Positions 18,038 through 29,232 of a DNA stretch of 64,000 nucleotides are shown here, piece by piece. Position 1 is the first letter of the stretch. Each line of letters starts with the position of its first letter. A program made the translations under genes and the position numbers. Origin of the DNA: Vreelandella rituensis (lineage in GTDB: Bacteria; Pseudomonadota; Gammaproteobacteria; Pseudomonadales; Halomonadaceae); assembly GCF_003336665.1 (NCBI RefSeq), contig NZ_QPIJ01000011.1:25344-89343 (forward strand). The letters are read 5' to 3'. Below the pieces are notes generated by a model. It was not told the origin of the DNA and searched no databases. It saw nothing but the letters and a program-made list of their open reading frames with translations.

Positions 18038-20774
18038 CAGACTGCTCTTCCCCTGAATCGTCCTGTAAATCGCTGTTCGGCTCTTGGCTCTGCGGCGCTT
18101 CTTGCACCTGTTCTTCCCCTACTAGCGGTGCTTCCAAGGCGTCGTCTGTTTCCAGCGGCACGTCTTCCAGTTCATCGATGCGCACGGTCTTCACAAGCTT
18201 TTCGTTTTCGCCCAGACGAATCAGCATGACACCCTGAGTATTACGCGATGTGGACGAGACCTCTTCCACACGGGTGCGCACCAGGGTGCCACGATCGGTA
18301 ATCAGCATCATTTCATCGCTGGGATAGACCTGCATTGCCGCTACCAATGGGCCGTTGCGCTCGCTGGTCTGCATCGCGATAACGCCTTGGCCACCGCGTC
18401 CGCGCAGCGGAAATTCCTCCAGGCGGGTGCGCTTGCCATAGCCTTTTTCGCTTGCAGTCAGGATATAGATCTGACCTGCATTGCTGCTTTCGCCTGTGGA
18501 TTCAACGGCTGTGTCGCTTTCAGCCTCTTCTTCCACATCGATCTGCTGGCTCTGGGGAATGATCAGGCTGATCACCTCGGCGCCCTTGGCCAGGCGCATC
18601 CCCCTCACGCCACGCGCCGTGCGTCCCATGGCCCGAACGTTGCCTTCCTCGAAACGAATCGCCTTGCCATTGGAAGACAGCATCATGGCATGGTCGGAAC
18701 CGGAGGTGATCGCCGCGCCGACCAGGCGATCGTCTTCTTCCAGGTCGATGGCGATCAGGCCCACGCTACGCGGCCGGGAGAACTGCTCCAGGCTGGTACG
18801 CTTGACGGTACCCTTGGCGGTGGCGAAGAAGATGTAATGCTCGGGGTCGTAGCCGCGCACCGGCAGGATGGCGTTGATCTCCTCGCCTTCATCCAGCGGC
18901 AGCAAATTGACCAATGGCTTGCCGCGTGACCCACGGCTGGCATTGGGCATCTCGTAGACCTTAAGCCAGTAGACCTTGCCACGGTTGGAAAACAGCAGGA
19001 CGGTGTCATGCGTCGAGGCCACCAGCAGGTGTTCGATGACGTCCTCGTCTTTCATGGCGGTAGCGGATTTTCCGCGCCCGCCACGGCGCTGGGCCTGATA
19101 GTCGGAAATCGGCTGCGTCTTGGCGTAACCCGAGCGTGACACCGTGACCACCATGTCTTCCTCGGCAATCAGGTCTTCCATGCTCAAGTCCAGATGGCTG
19201 AACTGGATCTCGCTGCGCCGATCGTTACCGAACTGATCGCGTACCGCATGCAACTCTTCGCGAATCACTTCCATCAAACGATCGGCCGAGGCCAGAATCA
19301 GCGTCAGCTCGGCGATTTTCTCGAGGATGGAGAGGTATTCATCCAGCAGCTTTTCGGTTTCAAGCCCGGTCAGACGGTGCAGGCGTAATTCCAGAATCGC
19401 CTGGGCTTGGGCTTGAGACAGCCGATACTGCGTCGCGGAAGGATTGAGGCCGTAGCCTTCCTCCAGCTCTTCGGGCTTGCAGGAGGTAGCCCCGGCGCGC
19501 TCCAGCATGCCGGTAACCTGCCCCGGCTGCCAATCCTTGGCCAGCAGCTTTTCACGGGCTTCAGCGGCGTTGGGCGATGCCTTGATCAGCTCGATGACCT
19601 GGTCGATATTGGAAATCGCCACCGCCAGGCCTTCCAGGATATGGCCACGTTCACGGGCTTTTCTGAGTTCGAACAGCGTCCGTCGGGTCACTACCTCGCG
19701 GCGATGACGAATAAAGGCTTCCAGCATCTGCTTGAGGTTTAGCGTGCGCGGCTGGCCGTTTTCCAGCGCCACCATATTGATGCCGAACACGTTTTGCAGC
19801 TGGGTCTGGGCGAAGAGGTTATTGACCACGACCTCGCCCGACTCGCCGCGCTTGACCTCGATCACGACGCGCAAGCCATCCTTGTCGGATTCGTCGCGCA
19901 ATTCGGCAATGCCTTCGATTTTCTTGTCTTTCACCAGTTCGGCGATCTTTTCGATCAACCGCGCCTTGTTCACCTGATAAGGCAGTTCGCTGATGATGAT
20001 ATGGTCGCGGCCGGATTTATCGTCGTGCTCGATGGTGTGACAGGCCCGCACATAAATGCGTCCACGCCCGGTGTGGTAGGCATCGATGATACCCGCACGA
20101 CCATTGATGATGGCGCCGGTGGGAAAATCCGGGCCGGGGATGTAATGCATCAAATCATCGATCGACAAGGTGTAGTCGTCGATCAATGCCAGGCAGCCAT
20201 CGATGACTTCGCGCATATTGTGCGGCGGAATATTGGTCGCCATGCCCACAGCGATCCCCGAAGAACCGTTAATCAACAGATTGGGCACTTTGGTCGGCAT
20301 GACGTCGGGGATACGCTCGGTACCGTCGTAGTTGTCGACCCAATCGACGGTATCTTTTTCCAGATCGGCGAGTAGTTCATGCGCCAACTTGGACATCCGC
20401 ACTTCGGTGTAACGCATGGCGGCGGCACTGTCGCCGTCTATCGAACCGAAGTTCCCTTGGCCGTCGACCAGAACGTGGCGCATCGAGAAATGCTGGGCCA
20501 TGCGGACGATGGTGTCATAAACGGCACTGTCACCATGGGGGTGATATTTACCGATGACATCGCCGACCACACGCGCCGATTTCTTGTACGGTTTGTTCCA
20601 GTCATTACTCAGTTCATGCATGGCAAACAGCACACGCCGATGAACCGGCTTGAGGCCGTCGCGCACGTCAGGAAGAGCGCGACCGATAATGACACTCATC
20701 GCGTAGTCGAGATACGACTGTTTAAGCTCGTCTTCGATATTGACGGGCAGGATTTCTCTGGCGATGTCACCCAT
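18021..20774 (-). CDS. gyrA: DNA gyrase subunit A
   Basis: 917 residues from the ATG at 20774 ([18 protein letters not shown]); AAGGA lies 10 nt upstream, and this start puts the quinolone-region residues at E. coli numbers. Within [13 protein letters not shown], Ser83 (codon 20526-20528) and Asp87 (20514-20516) are both wild type. The active tyrosine is in [10 protein letters not shown], and the GyrA box is QRRGGRGKS. Six C-terminal beta-pinwheel repeats follow, then a long acidic tail ([20 protein letters not shown]...). The ORF extends 18 codons upstream but without a ribosome site. Confidence 0.96.
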   Translation of the reverse strand: MGDIAREILPVNIEDELKQSYLDYAMSVIIGRALPDVRDGLKPVHRRVLFAMHELSNDWNKPYKKSARVVGDVIGKYHPHGDSAVYDTIVRMAQHFSMRHVLVDGQGNFGSIDGDSAAAMRYTEVRMSKLAHELLADLEKDTVDWVDNYDGTERIPDVMPTKVPNLLINGSSGIAVGMATNIPPHNMREVIDGCLALIDDYTLSIDDLMHYIPGPDFPTGAIINGRAGIIDAYHTGRGRIYVRACHTIEHDDKSGRDHIIISELPYQVNKARLIEKIAELVKDKKIEGIAELRDESDKDGLRVVIEVKRGESGEVVVNNLFAQTQLQNVFGINMVALENGQPRTLNLKQMLEAFIRHRREVVTRRTLFELRKARERGHILEGLAVAISNIDQVIELIKASPNAAEAREKLLAKDWQPGQVTGMLERAGATSCKPEELEEGYGLNPSATQYRLSQAQAQAILELRLHRLTGLETEKLLDEYLSILEKIAELTLILASADRLMEVIREELHAVRDQFGNDRRSEIQFSHLDLSMEDLIAEEDMVVTVSRSGYAKTQPISDYQAQRRGGRGKSATAMKDEDVIEHLLVASTHDTVLLFSNRGKVYWLKVYEMPNASRGSRGKPLVNLLPLDEGEEINAILPVRGYDPEHYIFFATAKGTVKRTSLEQFSRPRSVGLIAIDLEEDDRLVGAAITSGSDHAMMLSSNGKAIRFEEGNVRAMGRTARGVRGMRLAKGAEVISLIIPQSQQIDVEEEAESDTAVESTGESSNAGQIYILTASEKGYGKRTRLEEFPLRGRGGQGVIAMQTSERNGPLVAAMQVYPSDEMMLITDRGTLVRTRVEEVSSTSRNTQGVMLIRLGENEKLVKTVRIDELEDVPLETDDALEAPLVGEEQVQEAPQSQEPNSDLQDDSGEEQSDDTSL

Positions 20775-20935
20775 GAAAGTCAGATCCTTTGCACTGCATT
20801 TGCATTGCGAGAGTTGAAAGCGCAACAAGATGCCGGGGCACGGCGCGCAATTACCCGAGCATCATACCACTGCACAGGCGGCAAGGGCAGCCGCAGCATA
20901 CCTACACAAATACAGCCAAAAACGCTCTGAGCGGC

Positions 20936-21385
20936 TCAGAAGGGCGTTAACGCCGATTCGGCTACAGTCAAGGCCTCCAGCACCGCGCCTATTTCACCCT
21001 CTATCGCACAGGCTTTATTGGCGCGTAAATCCAGCAACACGAAAGTGAAACTGGCTTCGGTGACCAGAGTGCCATCAGCGCGGAAAATCTTCTGATGGCA
21101 GACAGCACTTCGTTTACCCACGTCGACAATCCCAGTGGTGATGATCAAGTCGTCGCCTTCCACGGCGGCCTGGCGATAATCGATATTGATATTGACCACC
21201 ACAAACGCCGCCGCTTGCTGCTTGAACTGCTTCACCAACGCCGGGTGATCGTCAAAAAACGCCCAGCGCCCCTCCTCCATGAACTCCAGGTAGCGGGCGT
21301 TGTTGACATGCCCATAGCCATCCAGGTGATAGCCGCGCACGCGTAGCTGGGTCTGGGTCTTTTTGTTTAAAACGGGCACTGTCAT
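20936..21385 (-). CDS. Hotdog-fold acyl-CoA thioesterase (YbgC/FadM-like)
   Basis: 149 residues from the ATG at 21385, preceded by a strong AAGGAGG at 5 nt; the open frame extends further but that start is weaker. YHLDGYGHVNNARYLEFMEEGR is the 4-hydroxybenzoyl-CoA thioesterase-like signature with the active-site region D-x-x-GHVNN. Substrate is unknown. It lies upstream of gyrA on the same strand (161-bp gap) and is divergent from rdgC. Confidence 0.85.
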   Translation of the reverse strand: MTVPVLNKKTQTQLRVRGYHLDGYGHVNNARYLEFMEEGRWAFFDDHPALVKQFKQQAAAFVVVNINIDYRQAAVEGDDLIITTGIVDVGKRSAVCHQKIFRADGTLVTEASFTFVLLDLRANKACAIEGEIGAVLEALTVAESALTPF

Positions 21386-21555
21386 GAAACCTCCTTGGCT
21401 GGGCCAGTGTAATAAGTCAGTTGAATAAATAATAACGCAAGCCTTAATCAAACATAAGTTTGAAACAGCTGCAACAATGCTTGACCGATTCGCAGCACTG
21501 GTACGTATCGCCGGCTTTCGACATAATGAGCAGCCCTTTGCACAGGATATGCTCC

Positions 21556-22488
21556 ATGTGGTTCAAGCACTTGCACCTTTATCGCTTGCACGGCGCCCCG
21601 GAGATGCCCTCAGAGGCGCTGGAACAAGCCCTTGCCGAACAAGCCAGCCAGCCATTAGGCGGCACACAAGCACGTCGATTGGGCTGGTGCGCTCCGGCGG
21701 GACGACTGGGAAGCGGCCATTACCTGCATGAACTTCAAGGCCACCGACTCCTCAGTGCCTTACGCCAGGAGCGCTTGCTGCCTGCGTCGGTGGTGCGCGA
21801 AGAAGTCGAGGAACAGGTCAGCGACATCGAATCTCGCGAAGGCCGCAAGCTTACGCGCAAGGAAAAGACCGCCATCAAGGAGCAGGTAACCGAAACATTG
21901 CTACCGCAGGCTTTCATACGCAGCCAGAAAATCGATTTATGGTGGGACACAAGGCGCAACCTGATCGGTATCAACGCCAGCAGCCGTACGCGGGCCGAAG
22001 ATGTGCTCGACCTGTTGCGTGAAACGCTGGGTACCCTCAAGGTCACGCCTCTCGCCACCCAGGCATTGCCGATTCGCGCCATGACCACCTGGCTGGGCGA
22101 CCCGGAAAGCCGCCCCAGCGACCTGGAACTCGGTGATCAGGTCGAACTCAAGGCCAAGGGCGACGACGGTGTGCTGCGTGCCCGTCAGGTGGATCTGGAC
22201 AGCGATGAAATTCAGCAGCTGCTGGCAAGCGGTCGCCAAGCCAGTAAACTGGCGGTAAGTCTGGCGGGTCGGCTACGATTCATTCTGCATGACGACCTGG
22301 CGCTCAAGTCGCTGCGCTTCAGCGACGCCTTGATCGAAGAAGCCGATCATGCCGAAGACGGTGACGACGCCCTGGTACGCCTGGAAACGGATTTCATCCT
22401 GATGGCACAGGCGCTATCGGATGACATCACCCGCTTGATCGAATGGCTCGGCGGCGAAGCCGAGACAGGCCGCGATAGCTTTACTTGA
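21556..22488 (+). CDS. rdgC: Recombination-associated protein RdgC
   Basis: 310 residues from the ATG at 21556 (MWFKHLHLYRLH, the family N-terminus); a longer frame begins at 21460. RdgC is a ring-shaped DNA-binding protein that restrains RecA. Family segments visible: RRLGWCAPAG near 45, RSQKIDLWWDTRRNLIGINASS near 145, RAEDVLDLLRETLGTL, and the C-terminal FILMAQALSDDITRLIEWLGGE. Length is within the usual 300-305 range. Confidence 0.93.
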   Translation: MWFKHLHLYRLHGAPEMPSEALEQALAEQASQPLGGTQARRLGWCAPAGRLGSGHYLHELQGHRLLSALRQERLLPASVVREEVEEQVSDIESREGRKLTRKEKTAIKEQVTETLLPQAFIRSQKIDLWWDTRRNLIGINASSRTRAEDVLDLLRETLGTLKVTPLATQALPIRAMTTWLGDPESRPSDLELGDQVELKAKGDDGVLRARQVDLDSDEIQQLLASGRQASKLAVSLAGRLRFILHDDLALKSLRFSDALIEEADHAEDGDDALVRLETDFILMAQALSDDITRLIEWLGGEAETGRDSFT

Positions 22489-22494
22489 TGATAG

Positions 22495-22558
22495 GTTTCC
22501 TGCATGACTGGTTTTCTACATAAGTCGTTTCCTGCACAAAGCGTTTTTACTGATATTT
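22495..22558 (+). repeat. Degenerate 16-bp tandem repeat upstream of the acyltransferase
   Basis: Units GTTTCCTGCATGACTG, GTTTTCTACATAAGTC, GTTTCCTGCACAAAGC and a weaker GTTTTTACTGATATTT follow one another in the 123-bp rdgC-acyltransferase gap. Function unknown; one of several such arrays in this window. Confidence 0.5.
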
Positions 22559-22611
22559 TTCTTGTACGCCCTTTTCGCTAACTCTTATTTTGGCACCAGC
22601 CTACGGATCGC

Positions 22612-23793
22612 ATGACTCATACCCCTGATGCCCTTTCTACCGCCGACACCCAAGACCCATGGGCCGATGTCCGTCCTTACATGGATCACGAAGTTGCCGA
22701 GGTACTCACACGCCTGTCACACGATGCCGAACTGCTCGATGCGTTGACGCAATTTCGCTTGCCTCGCCTGGCACGCTGGGCACCGCCCCTGGCCCGCACC
22801 TTGGCAGGCATTGCCATACGCCGTGAGGTCAAGGGCGTGACCACGGTGCGCGATTTTCAAATGCGTATCGCGCATTACATGGACCGCATGATTCGCACTA
22901 CCACCGATGCCTTTCAGGTCGAAGGGCTGGACAAGCTCGACCCTGGCAGTGCCTATCTGTTCATCGGCAATCATCGCGATATTGCCCTCGATCCGGCATT
23001 CGTCAACTATGCGTTGTATCAGGCGGATCGCGACACGGTACGTATTGCCATCGGTGATAACCTCTTGAAAAAACCCTACGTTACCGACCTGATGCGCTTG
23101 AACAAGAGCTTCATCGTGCCACGTAGTGCAAGGGGCAAGCGCGCCATGCTGGCGGCTTATCAGACGCTTTCGTCCTATATCCGCCATTCGATCCTCGAAG
23201 ACAATCACTCGATATGGATGGCCCAGCGCGAAGGTCGTGCCAAAAACGGCATCGACCGCACCGACCCGGCCATCATCAAGATGCTGACCATGGCCAGGCG
23301 CACCGCCGACCGTAACGTCGATTTCGGTGAAGCCGTCAAGGAACTCAAACTGGTACCGGTCTCGATCAGCTACGAATACGATCCCTGCGATATGCAGAAG
23401 GCGCAGGAGTTACACGCCATTCATACGCAGGGCGAGTATGCCAAGGGCGAATTCGAGGACATCAGCTCGATCGTGACCGGCATTACCGGCGCGAAAGGTC
23501 GCGTGCAGCTGCGTTTCGGTAGCCCCATCGGGGCCGACATCGCCACCCCGGATGAAGCCGCGGCGGAAATCGACCGTCAGGTGATCGGTGGCTATCGTTT
23601 GTTTCCCAGCCATTACCTGGCACTCGAAGCGCTGGGAGATGCCCCCGAACTGGTGGCGCGCAACGCCATTACTCCCGCCGACCGTGAACGCTTCAAGCAA
23701 CGCCTAGCAGAGGTGCCGGAGGAATTACGCCCCTGGTGGCTGGCGCAATACGCAAATCCGGTAAAACATAAAGCTGGACGCCTGGCCCTCTGA
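22612..23793 (+). CDS. 1-acyl-glycerol-3-phosphate acyltransferase family protein
   Basis: 393 residues, long for PlsC. The acyltransferase core begins near residue 120 with LFIGNHRDIALDPAFVNYAL, which fits the NHRDI-x-x-D variant of the PlsC/PlsB catalytic motif (His and the second Asp are five residues apart rather than four). FIVPRSARGKRAMLAAYQTLSSYI and WMAQREGRAKNGIDRTD give the later acyl-acceptor motifs (E-G-R). The N-terminal 110 residues are unrecognised. It probably acylates a phospholipid precursor or related acceptor, but substrate is not set by sequence. Confidence 0.75.
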   Translation: MTHTPDALSTADTQDPWADVRPYMDHEVAEVLTRLSHDAELLDALTQFRLPRLARWAPPLARTLAGIAIRREVKGVTTVRDFQMRIAHYMDRMIRTTTDAFQVEGLDKLDPGSAYLFIGNHRDIALDPAFVNYALYQADRDTVRIAIGDNLLKKPYVTDLMRLNKSFIVPRSARGKRAMLAAYQTLSSYIRHSILEDNHSIWMAQREGRAKNGIDRTDPAIIKMLTMARRTADRNVDFGEAVKELKLVPVSISYEYDPCDMQKAQELHAIHTQGEYAKGEFEDISSIVTGITGAKGRVQLRFGSPIGADIATPDEAAAEIDRQVIGGYRLFPSHYLALEALGDAPELVARNAITPADRERFKQRLAEVPEELRPWWLAQYANPVKHKAGRLAL

Positions 23794-23913
23794 GTGGCCG
23801 GTGCCAGGCAAGGCGCAACCTCGCCATGTCGGCCGTGAGAAAAAATGCTATGGTCAGCGAATTCACCGGCATTGCCTTGTCTCACCGCCGGCCGCGACCA
23901 CAAGGAGATTGTC

Positions 23914-24198
23914 ATGTCTGCATCTGAAATTCAGAAAACTCGTATTATCAATGAGCTACGCGACTTTGTGCGCAAATTACTCCAAGACCCCAAGATCTTG
24001 GATCAGTCGCTCGACATCGCGCGCAAGCATTTAGCGGAAGAAGGCAGCAGCGCCGAAGTCATGGCGCGTATCGCCAATGATATTTCCGATACCACCAGCG
24101 TGCATATTCCTGAAGACCCGGCCGAGCATTCGGATGCGGATAAGCTTTATCTCGAATTGTTAAAAGAAGTGGTTCAGGAAGAACAAGGCCTGTACTGA
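23914..24198 (+). CDS. Small conserved hypothetical protein
   Basis: 94 residues from the ATG at 23914 with AAGGAG 7 nt upstream. Acidic and helical throughout ([20 protein letters not shown] ... [10 protein letters not shown]), with no signal peptide, membrane segment or known motif. I do not recognise a function. It is followed by a hairpin at 24234-24260 and then metG. Confidence 0.75.
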   Translation: MSASEIQKTRIINELRDFVRKLLQDPKILDQSLDIARKHLAEEGSSAEVMARIANDISDTTSVHIPEDPAEHSDADKLYLELLKEVVQEEQGLY

Positions 24199-24233
24199 GC
24201 CGACCCGGGGTTTGAGGGGCTGGATGCAACCAC

Positions 24234-24266
24234 GGGCGAAGATCGCTACAATCTTCGCCCCCTTTT
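24234..24266 (+). terminator. Possible terminator before metG
   Basis: A 10-bp perfect stem (GGGCGAAGAT / ATCTTCGCCC, loop CGCTACA) followed by CCTTTT, 35 bp past the preceding stop. The T-run is short. The loop and distal arm also contain TACAAT, so a promoter -10 element for metG is an alternative reading. Confidence 0.5.
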
Positions 24267-24304
24267 CTTGTTACCGTCTGATGCCAACGGAAGTGTCAAT
24301 CACC

Positions 24305-26341
24305 ATGTCGAATACCGCCACGCGCAAGATACTGGTCACCAGCGCCCTGCCCTATGCCAACGGCGCCATCCACCTTGGCCATTTGCTGGAATACATCCAG
24401 ACCGATATCTGGGTGCGTTTCCAGAAAAGCCGCGGCCAGCAATGCCATTATGTGTGCGCCGACGACGCCCATGGCACCGCCATCATGCTGCGTGCGGAAC
24501 AGGAAGGCATCACCTCACAAGCCTTGATCGAGCGTGTTTCACGGGATCATCAGGAAGACTTCGCCCGCTTCGGGGTGGCATTCGACAACTACCATTCCAC
24601 GCATTCAGACGAAAACCGTTATTTCAGCGAATTGATTTACACGCGGCTACGCGACAAGGGTCATATCGCCACTCGCGACATCGAACAGATGTACGACCCC
24701 CAGAAAGGCCTGTTTCTGGCGGATCGCTTCATCAAGGGCACCTGCCCCAAATGCCGTACCGAGGATCAATACGGCGACAACTGCGAAGCGTGCGGCGCGA
24801 CGTATACCCCGGCCGAATTGATCAACCCGGTCTCGGCCATTTCCGGTGCCACGCCGGAAATCAGAAGCTCGACTCATTACTTCTTCAAGCTACCGGATTT
24901 CGTCGAGTTCCTGCAGCGCTGGATCGACGCCGGCCATGTTCAGCCACAGATCAGAAACAAGCTGATGGAGTGGTTCGAGTCCGGCTTCAATGAATGGGAC
25001 ATTTCCCGGGACGCCCCTTATTTCGGCTTCGAAATTCCCGATGCGCCGGGCAAGTACTTCTATGTATGGCTGGACGCCCCTATCGGTTATCTGGCCAGTT
25101 TCAAGAACCTCTGTGACCGCGAAGGCATCGATTTCGATAGTTATTGGGCACCGGACTCCGATGCCGAGATCTATCATTTCATCGGCAAGGACATCGTGTA
25201 CTTTCACGCATTGTTCTGGCCGGCCATGCTGCATGGTGCCGATTTCCGCACCCCCACGGCGGTCAATTGCCATGGTTTCGTGACCGTGGACGGTGCCAAG
25301 ATGTCCAAGTCTCGCGGGACGTTCATCAAGGCGGCTACCTATGCCGACCACCTGAATCCGGAATATCTGCGCTATTACTTTGCCGCCAAATTGACCTCGG
25401 GTGTCGATGACCTCGACTTGAACCTCAGCGATTTTGCCGCCCGGGTAAATTCAGACCTGGTGGGCAAGGTAGTCAACATCGCCAGCCGCTGCGCAGGCTT
25501 CGTCAAGAAGCTCGGTGATAGCACGCTTTCGGCGCATTGCACCCAACCGGATATGCTGGCACGTTTCATTGCCGCCGGCGATGTCATCGCCGAGGATTTC
25601 GAAAGCCGCGATTTCGGACGCGCCATGCGTAAAGTGATGGAGCTCGCCGACGAAGCCAATACCTACATTGCCGAAAAGGAACCCTGGGTGCTGGCCAAAC
25701 AGCCAGGCCACGAACAGGAAGTATTGGAAATCTGTTCGGTAGGCATCAACCTTTTCCGCCAATTAATGGTCTATCTAGCGCCTGTGGTCCCGGCCATGGC
25801 CGAACAGGCACGCGAGTTTCTCAACCTGGAAACCCTCGACTGGCATAGCCGACATGACGTCTTGTTCGCCCATGAAATCAAGAAGTTCAAACCGCTGATG
25901 ACGCGGGTGGAACGTGACAGGATTGACGCCATGATCGAAGCCTCGAAGGAGGATCTGGTGGTGGAACAAAAACTCAAGGCAGCCCCCAAGGGGCCGCTGG
26001 CTGAAGAGCCGATTGCCCCCGAGATAGGCTTTGAAGATTTCAGCAAGGTCGACTTGCGTATCGTGCGGATCGCCAAGGCTGAATACGTCGAAGGTGCCGA
26101 CAAGCTGCTTAAACTGACCCTCGACCTTGGCGGCGAGACACGTACGGTGTTCTCGGGCATTCGCTCCGCCTACGCCCCGGAAGCTCTGGAAGGACGCCTG
26201 ACGATCATGGTGGCCAACCTGGCACCGCGCAAGATGCGCTTCGGCATATCGGAAGGCATGGTGCTGGCTTCAGCCAACGACGAAGGTATCTACCTGCTAT
26301 CGCCGGACGCAGGCGCCGAACCGGGGCAACGTGTTACCTGA
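24305..26341 (+). CDS. metG: Methionyl-tRNA synthetase
   Basis: 678 residues from ATG 24305 ([20 protein letters not shown]); E. coli MetG has 677. Class I synthetase: HIGH-type motif HLGHL near residue 25, KMSKS-type KMSKSRG in [13 protein letters not shown], and a four-Cys zinc knuckle CPKCRT...CEACGATY. The C-terminal 110 residues form a tRBD/OB domain ([20 protein letters not shown]) that makes the enzyme a dimer. GGAAG lies 10 nt upstream. Confidence 0.97.
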   Translation: MSNTATRKILVTSALPYANGAIHLGHLLEYIQTDIWVRFQKSRGQQCHYVCADDAHGTAIMLRAEQEGITSQALIERVSRDHQEDFARFGVAFDNYHSTHSDENRYFSELIYTRLRDKGHIATRDIEQMYDPQKGLFLADRFIKGTCPKCRTEDQYGDNCEACGATYTPAELINPVSAISGATPEIRSSTHYFFKLPDFVEFLQRWIDAGHVQPQIRNKLMEWFESGFNEWDISRDAPYFGFEIPDAPGKYFYVWLDAPIGYLASFKNLCDREGIDFDSYWAPDSDAEIYHFIGKDIVYFHALFWPAMLHGADFRTPTAVNCHGFVTVDGAKMSKSRGTFIKAATYADHLNPEYLRYYFAAKLTSGVDDLDLNLSDFAARVNSDLVGKVVNIASRCAGFVKKLGDSTLSAHCTQPDMLARFIAAGDVIAEDFESRDFGRAMRKVMELADEANTYIAEKEPWVLAKQPGHEQEVLEICSVGINLFRQLMVYLAPVVPAMAEQAREFLNLETLDWHSRHDVLFAHEIKKFKPLMTRVERDRIDAMIEASKEDLVVEQKLKAAPKGPLAEEPIAPEIGFEDFSKVDLRIVRIAKAEYVEGADKLLKLTLDLGGETRTVFSGIRSAYAPEALEGRLTIMVANLAPRKMRFGISEGMVLASANDEGIYLLSPDAGAEPGQRVT

Positions 26342-26383
26342 ACGTGTCGTCCATACCCACAGAAATCGCCGCTGTCTCTGCTG

Positions 26384-26965
26384 ATGAATGAACTGTTATT
26401 GATTCTTATCGGCACGGCGTTGGTCAACAATTTCGTGCTGGTCCAGTTTCTAGGGCTGTGCCCCTTCATGGGGGTTTCCAGCAAGCTGGAACCCGCCATG
26501 GGCATGTCCTTGGCGACCACCTTTGTGCTGACCCTGGCCTCGGCGGCAAGCTACGTGGTCTATCATGCATTACTGGTGCCCTTGGGTGTCGAATACCTGC
26601 GCACCATTGCCTTTATCGTGGTGATTGCCGCCGTGGTGCAATTCACCGAGGTCATGGTACGCAAGCTGAGCCCCATGCTGCACCAGGTGCTGGGGATTTT
26701 TCTGCCGTTGATTACCACCAACTGTGCGGTTCTAGGTGTGGCGCTTTTGTCGCTCAATCGTCAATTGAGTTTCTTGCACACCACCCTTTACGGTCTGGGC
26801 GCGGCCATGGGGTTTTCTCTGGTACTGGTGCTGTTCGCCGCTATGCGCGAACGCCTGGCCGATGCCGACATACCCAAGCCGTTTCGCGGTGCGGCAATCG
26901 CCATGGTGACCGCCAGCCTCATGTCGCTGGCGTTTCTGGGCTTTTCCGGACTCGCACAAGGCTGA
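26384..26965 (+). CDS. rnfA: Electron transport complex subunit RnfA/RsxA
   Basis: 193 residues, six transmembrane segments. Starts [32 protein letters not shown], the family N-terminus; [20 protein letters not shown] contains the conserved Cys that carries part of the membrane [2Fe-2S] centre shared with RnfE. First gene of rnfABCDGE, which couples ferredoxin/NADH electron transfer to ion flux or, in E. coli as rsx, resets SoxR. No soxR is in view. Confidence 0.95.
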   Translation: MNELLLILIGTALVNNFVLVQFLGLCPFMGVSSKLEPAMGMSLATTFVLTLASAASYVVYHALLVPLGVEYLRTIAFIVVIAAVVQFTEVMVRKLSPMLHQVLGIFLPLITTNCAVLGVALLSLNRQLSFLHTTLYGLGAAMGFSLVLVLFAAMRERLADADIPKPFRGAAIAMVTASLMSLAFLGFSGLAQG

Positions 26966-26972
26966 AAACCTC

Positions 26973-27575
26973 ATGATCCAATGGTTGACTGACAATACCC
27001 TTATCAGCGCGATTAGCGTATTGGTCGGCATGGCGGTAATTTTCGGTGCCGTGCTGGGCTTTGTCGGTGAACGCTTCAAGGTACAGGGCGACCCGGTCGT
27101 CAAGAAGATCGATGCCTTGCTTCCTCAGACCCAGTGCGGCCAATGCGGCTACCCGGGCTGTCGCCCTTACGCCGAAGCGATCAGTGCCGGCGATGACATC
27201 AACAAGTGCCCGCCCGGTGGCGAAGACACCATCCAGGCCTTGGCTGATTTATTGGGGCGTGAGCCTACACCCCTGGACGGCGTCGCCCAGGACACTCCCA
27301 AGGTAGCTTTTATCCGCGAAGAGGAATGCATCGGCTGCACCAAATGCATTCAGGCTTGCCCGGTGGATGCCATTCTGGGGGCCGCCAAACAAATGCATAC
27401 GGTTATTGCCGCTGAATGCACCGGCTGCGATCTATGTATCGAGCCCTGCCCGGTGGATTGTATCGACATGCTCCCCCGGCTGGATGCCTGGCAACCGGTG
27501 GTTATTCTGCCTCTGGAACATGAAGCTGTTCTGCCGCTGGAACACGAAGGAGCCAACCATGGCACGCGCCTTTGA
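26973..27575 (+). CDS. rnfB: Electron transport complex subunit RnfB/RsxB
   Basis: 200 residues. N-terminal membrane anchor, then the 4Fe-4S motif [16 protein letters not shown], then two ferredoxin motifs [12 protein letters not shown] and [12 protein letters not shown]. The C-terminal tail contains a duplicated LPLEHE unit from a 24-bp tandem repeat, and overlaps rnfC by 17 bp. Confidence 0.95.
   Translation: MIQWLTDNTLISAISVLVGMAVIFGAVLGFVGERFKVQGDPVVKKIDALLPQTQCGQCGYPGCRPYAEAISAGDDINKCPPGGEDTIQALADLLGREPTPLDGVAQDTPKVAFIREEECIGCTKCIQACPVDAILGAAKQMHTVIAAECTGCDLCIEPCPVDCIDMLPRLDAWQPVVILPLEHEAVLPLEHEGANHGTRL
27501..27548 (+). repeat. 24-bp imperfect tandem duplication at the 3' end of rnfB
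   Basis: Two adjacent 24-bp units (27501-27524, 27525-27548) encode VILPLEHE and AVLPLEHE. They differ at about five positions. The second unit ends in GAA and supplies part of the GAAGGAG ribosome site of rnfC. Confidence 0.75.
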
Positions 27576-29232
27576 TTTCGCCGGCGGCATTCATCCCCCC
27601 GAGCGCAAGACATTGTCCACCTCGGCACCGCTGAGTGCCGCTTCGCTTCCGGCACGGGTGGTGTTGCCGCTGAAACAGCACAGCGGCAATGCCGCCCTTG
27701 CCTGTGTCGAGCCTGGCCAATACGTGCGCACCGGTGAATGCATCGCCCGGCGTGACGGCATGATTTCCGCCGACCTGCATGCCAGCATCAGCGGCCATGT
27801 AGCCGAGCTTACGGACACACAAATAACCATAGTGGGTGACGGCTGTGATGAATGGCTGCTCATGCCCGTCCTTGACTGGCGCACTACCGACTCCCGAAGT
27901 CTGCTCGAACGGCTGGATGAAAGCGGCGTGGTGGGGTTGGGTGGCGCGGGCTTTCCCACTCAGATAAAAGCCCGTGTACGTGAGCGTCATGCGCTGGATA
28001 CCTTGATCGTCAATGCCGCGGAGTGTGAGCCCTACATCACCGCCGACGACATGACGCTGCGCAGCTTTGCGCTGGAGGTACTGGAAGGCGCCCAGCTGAT
28101 GGCGCATCTGGCGGGCGCCGAGCGCATCCTTATCGGTATCGAAGACAACAAGCCTGAAGCCGTCGCCGTCTTGAACCAGGCGCTAAACCATAGCACTCCC
28201 CTGCCGGTGGAACTCAAGGTCATCGCCACTCGCTACCCCAGCGGCGGCGAGCGCCAGTTGATCAAGAAACTCCTCGACAGAGAAGTGCCCAGCGGCGGAT
28301 TGCCGGCGGATGTGGGGGTACTTTGCCATAATCCAGGCACCTTGCTGGCCGCCTTGCAGGCGGTGCGCGATGGCACGCCTCTGGTGTCGCGTATCCTGAC
28401 CTTGACCGGAGAAGCGCTTGCGCGACCGGCTAATGTGACCGCCCGGCTGGGCACCTCGATTGGGGCATTGCTCCAGACCGCCGGGCTGGAGGAAAAACGC
28501 CTGTTTCGCCTGATTCAGGGTGGCCCGATGATGGGGACAACCCTGGAAAGCCTTGAACTGCCGGTCACCAAGGCCACCAACTGCCTGATTGCCGCCACTC
28601 AAGAAGAACTTCCGCCATCGCCGCCCGAGCAGCCCTGCATCCGCTGCGGTGCCTGTGAAGAGGTCTGCCCGGCAGCGCTGCTTCCCCAGCAGCTGCATTG
28701 GTACGCCCGAGCCGAACAGGACGAACGCCTGTCCCGCTACCATCTATTCGACTGCATTGAATGTGGTGCCTGCAGCTACGTCTGCCCCAGTCACATTCCG
28801 CTGGTCGAAGACTACCGCAACGCCAAGCAACGCATCCGCTATCAGCAACTCGAAACGGCCAAGGCAGAACATGCACGCCACCGCTTCGAATTCCGCCAGG
28901 CACGACTAGCCCGCGAGGAAGCCGAAAAGCAGGCCCGGCGCGAAGCGCGCCGCAACACCGGTCGCCGCGCAACGCCTGCGTCTTCCACAAGCGCCGGGCA
29001 AGCCGACTTGCAGGGCTTGCGAATTGCCCAGGCGGCCGCCAAGGCAGCAGTCAAGAAAGCCGAAAAAGTCCTGATGCGTACCGCCCAACAGGACCCTCAT
29101 CAGGATCTCAGCGATCTGGAAACCCAGGTCGCCACCGCCCGTGAAAATCTTGAAGCCGCCGAGGCCCGTCTGGCGTCGGCACGTGCCGAAACCGCTCCAG
29201 ATATCCCCCAGACCGACAAGGGCACTTCATGA
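27559..29232 (+). CDS. rnfC: Electron transport complex subunit RnfC/RsxC
   Basis: 557 residues from the ATG at 27559 (AAGGAG upstream), not the upstream in-frame ATG. FMN/NADH-binding subunit: [12 protein letters not shown] near 115, [12 protein letters not shown], and AGGERQL-type [12 protein letters not shown]. Two 4Fe-4S motifs follow: [12 protein letters not shown] and [12 protein letters not shown]. The C-terminal 120 residues are an Ala/Glu/Arg/Lys-rich helical extension, common in gammaproteobacterial RnfC. Confidence 0.95.
   Translation: MARAFDFAGGIHPPERKTLSTSAPLSAASLPARVVLPLKQHSGNAALACVEPGQYVRTGECIARRDGMISADLHASISGHVAELTDTQITIVGDGCDEWLLMPVLDWRTTDSRSLLERLDESGVVGLGGAGFPTQIKARVRERHALDTLIVNAAECEPYITADDMTLRSFALEVLEGAQLMAHLAGAERILIGIEDNKPEAVAVLNQALNHSTPLPVELKVIATRYPSGGERQLIKKLLDREVPSGGLPADVGVLCHNPGTLLAALQAVRDGTPLVSRILTLTGEALARPANVTARLGTSIGALLQTAGLEEKRLFRLIQGGPMMGTTLESLELPVTKATNCLIAATQEELPPSPPEQPCIRCGACEEVCPAALLPQQLHWYARAEQDERLSRYHLFDCIECGACSYVCPSHIPLVEDYRNAKQRIRYQQLETAKAEHARHRFEFRQARLAREEAEKQARREARRNTGRRATPASSTSAGQADLQGLRIAQAAAKAAVKKAEKVLMRTAQQDPHQDLSDLETQVATARENLEAAEARLASARAETAPDIPQTDKGTS

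Noticed and set aside
18021..20774. Possible quinolone-resistance change in gyrA
   Set aside because: Ser83 and Asp87 read as wild type at codons 20526-20528 and 20514-20516.
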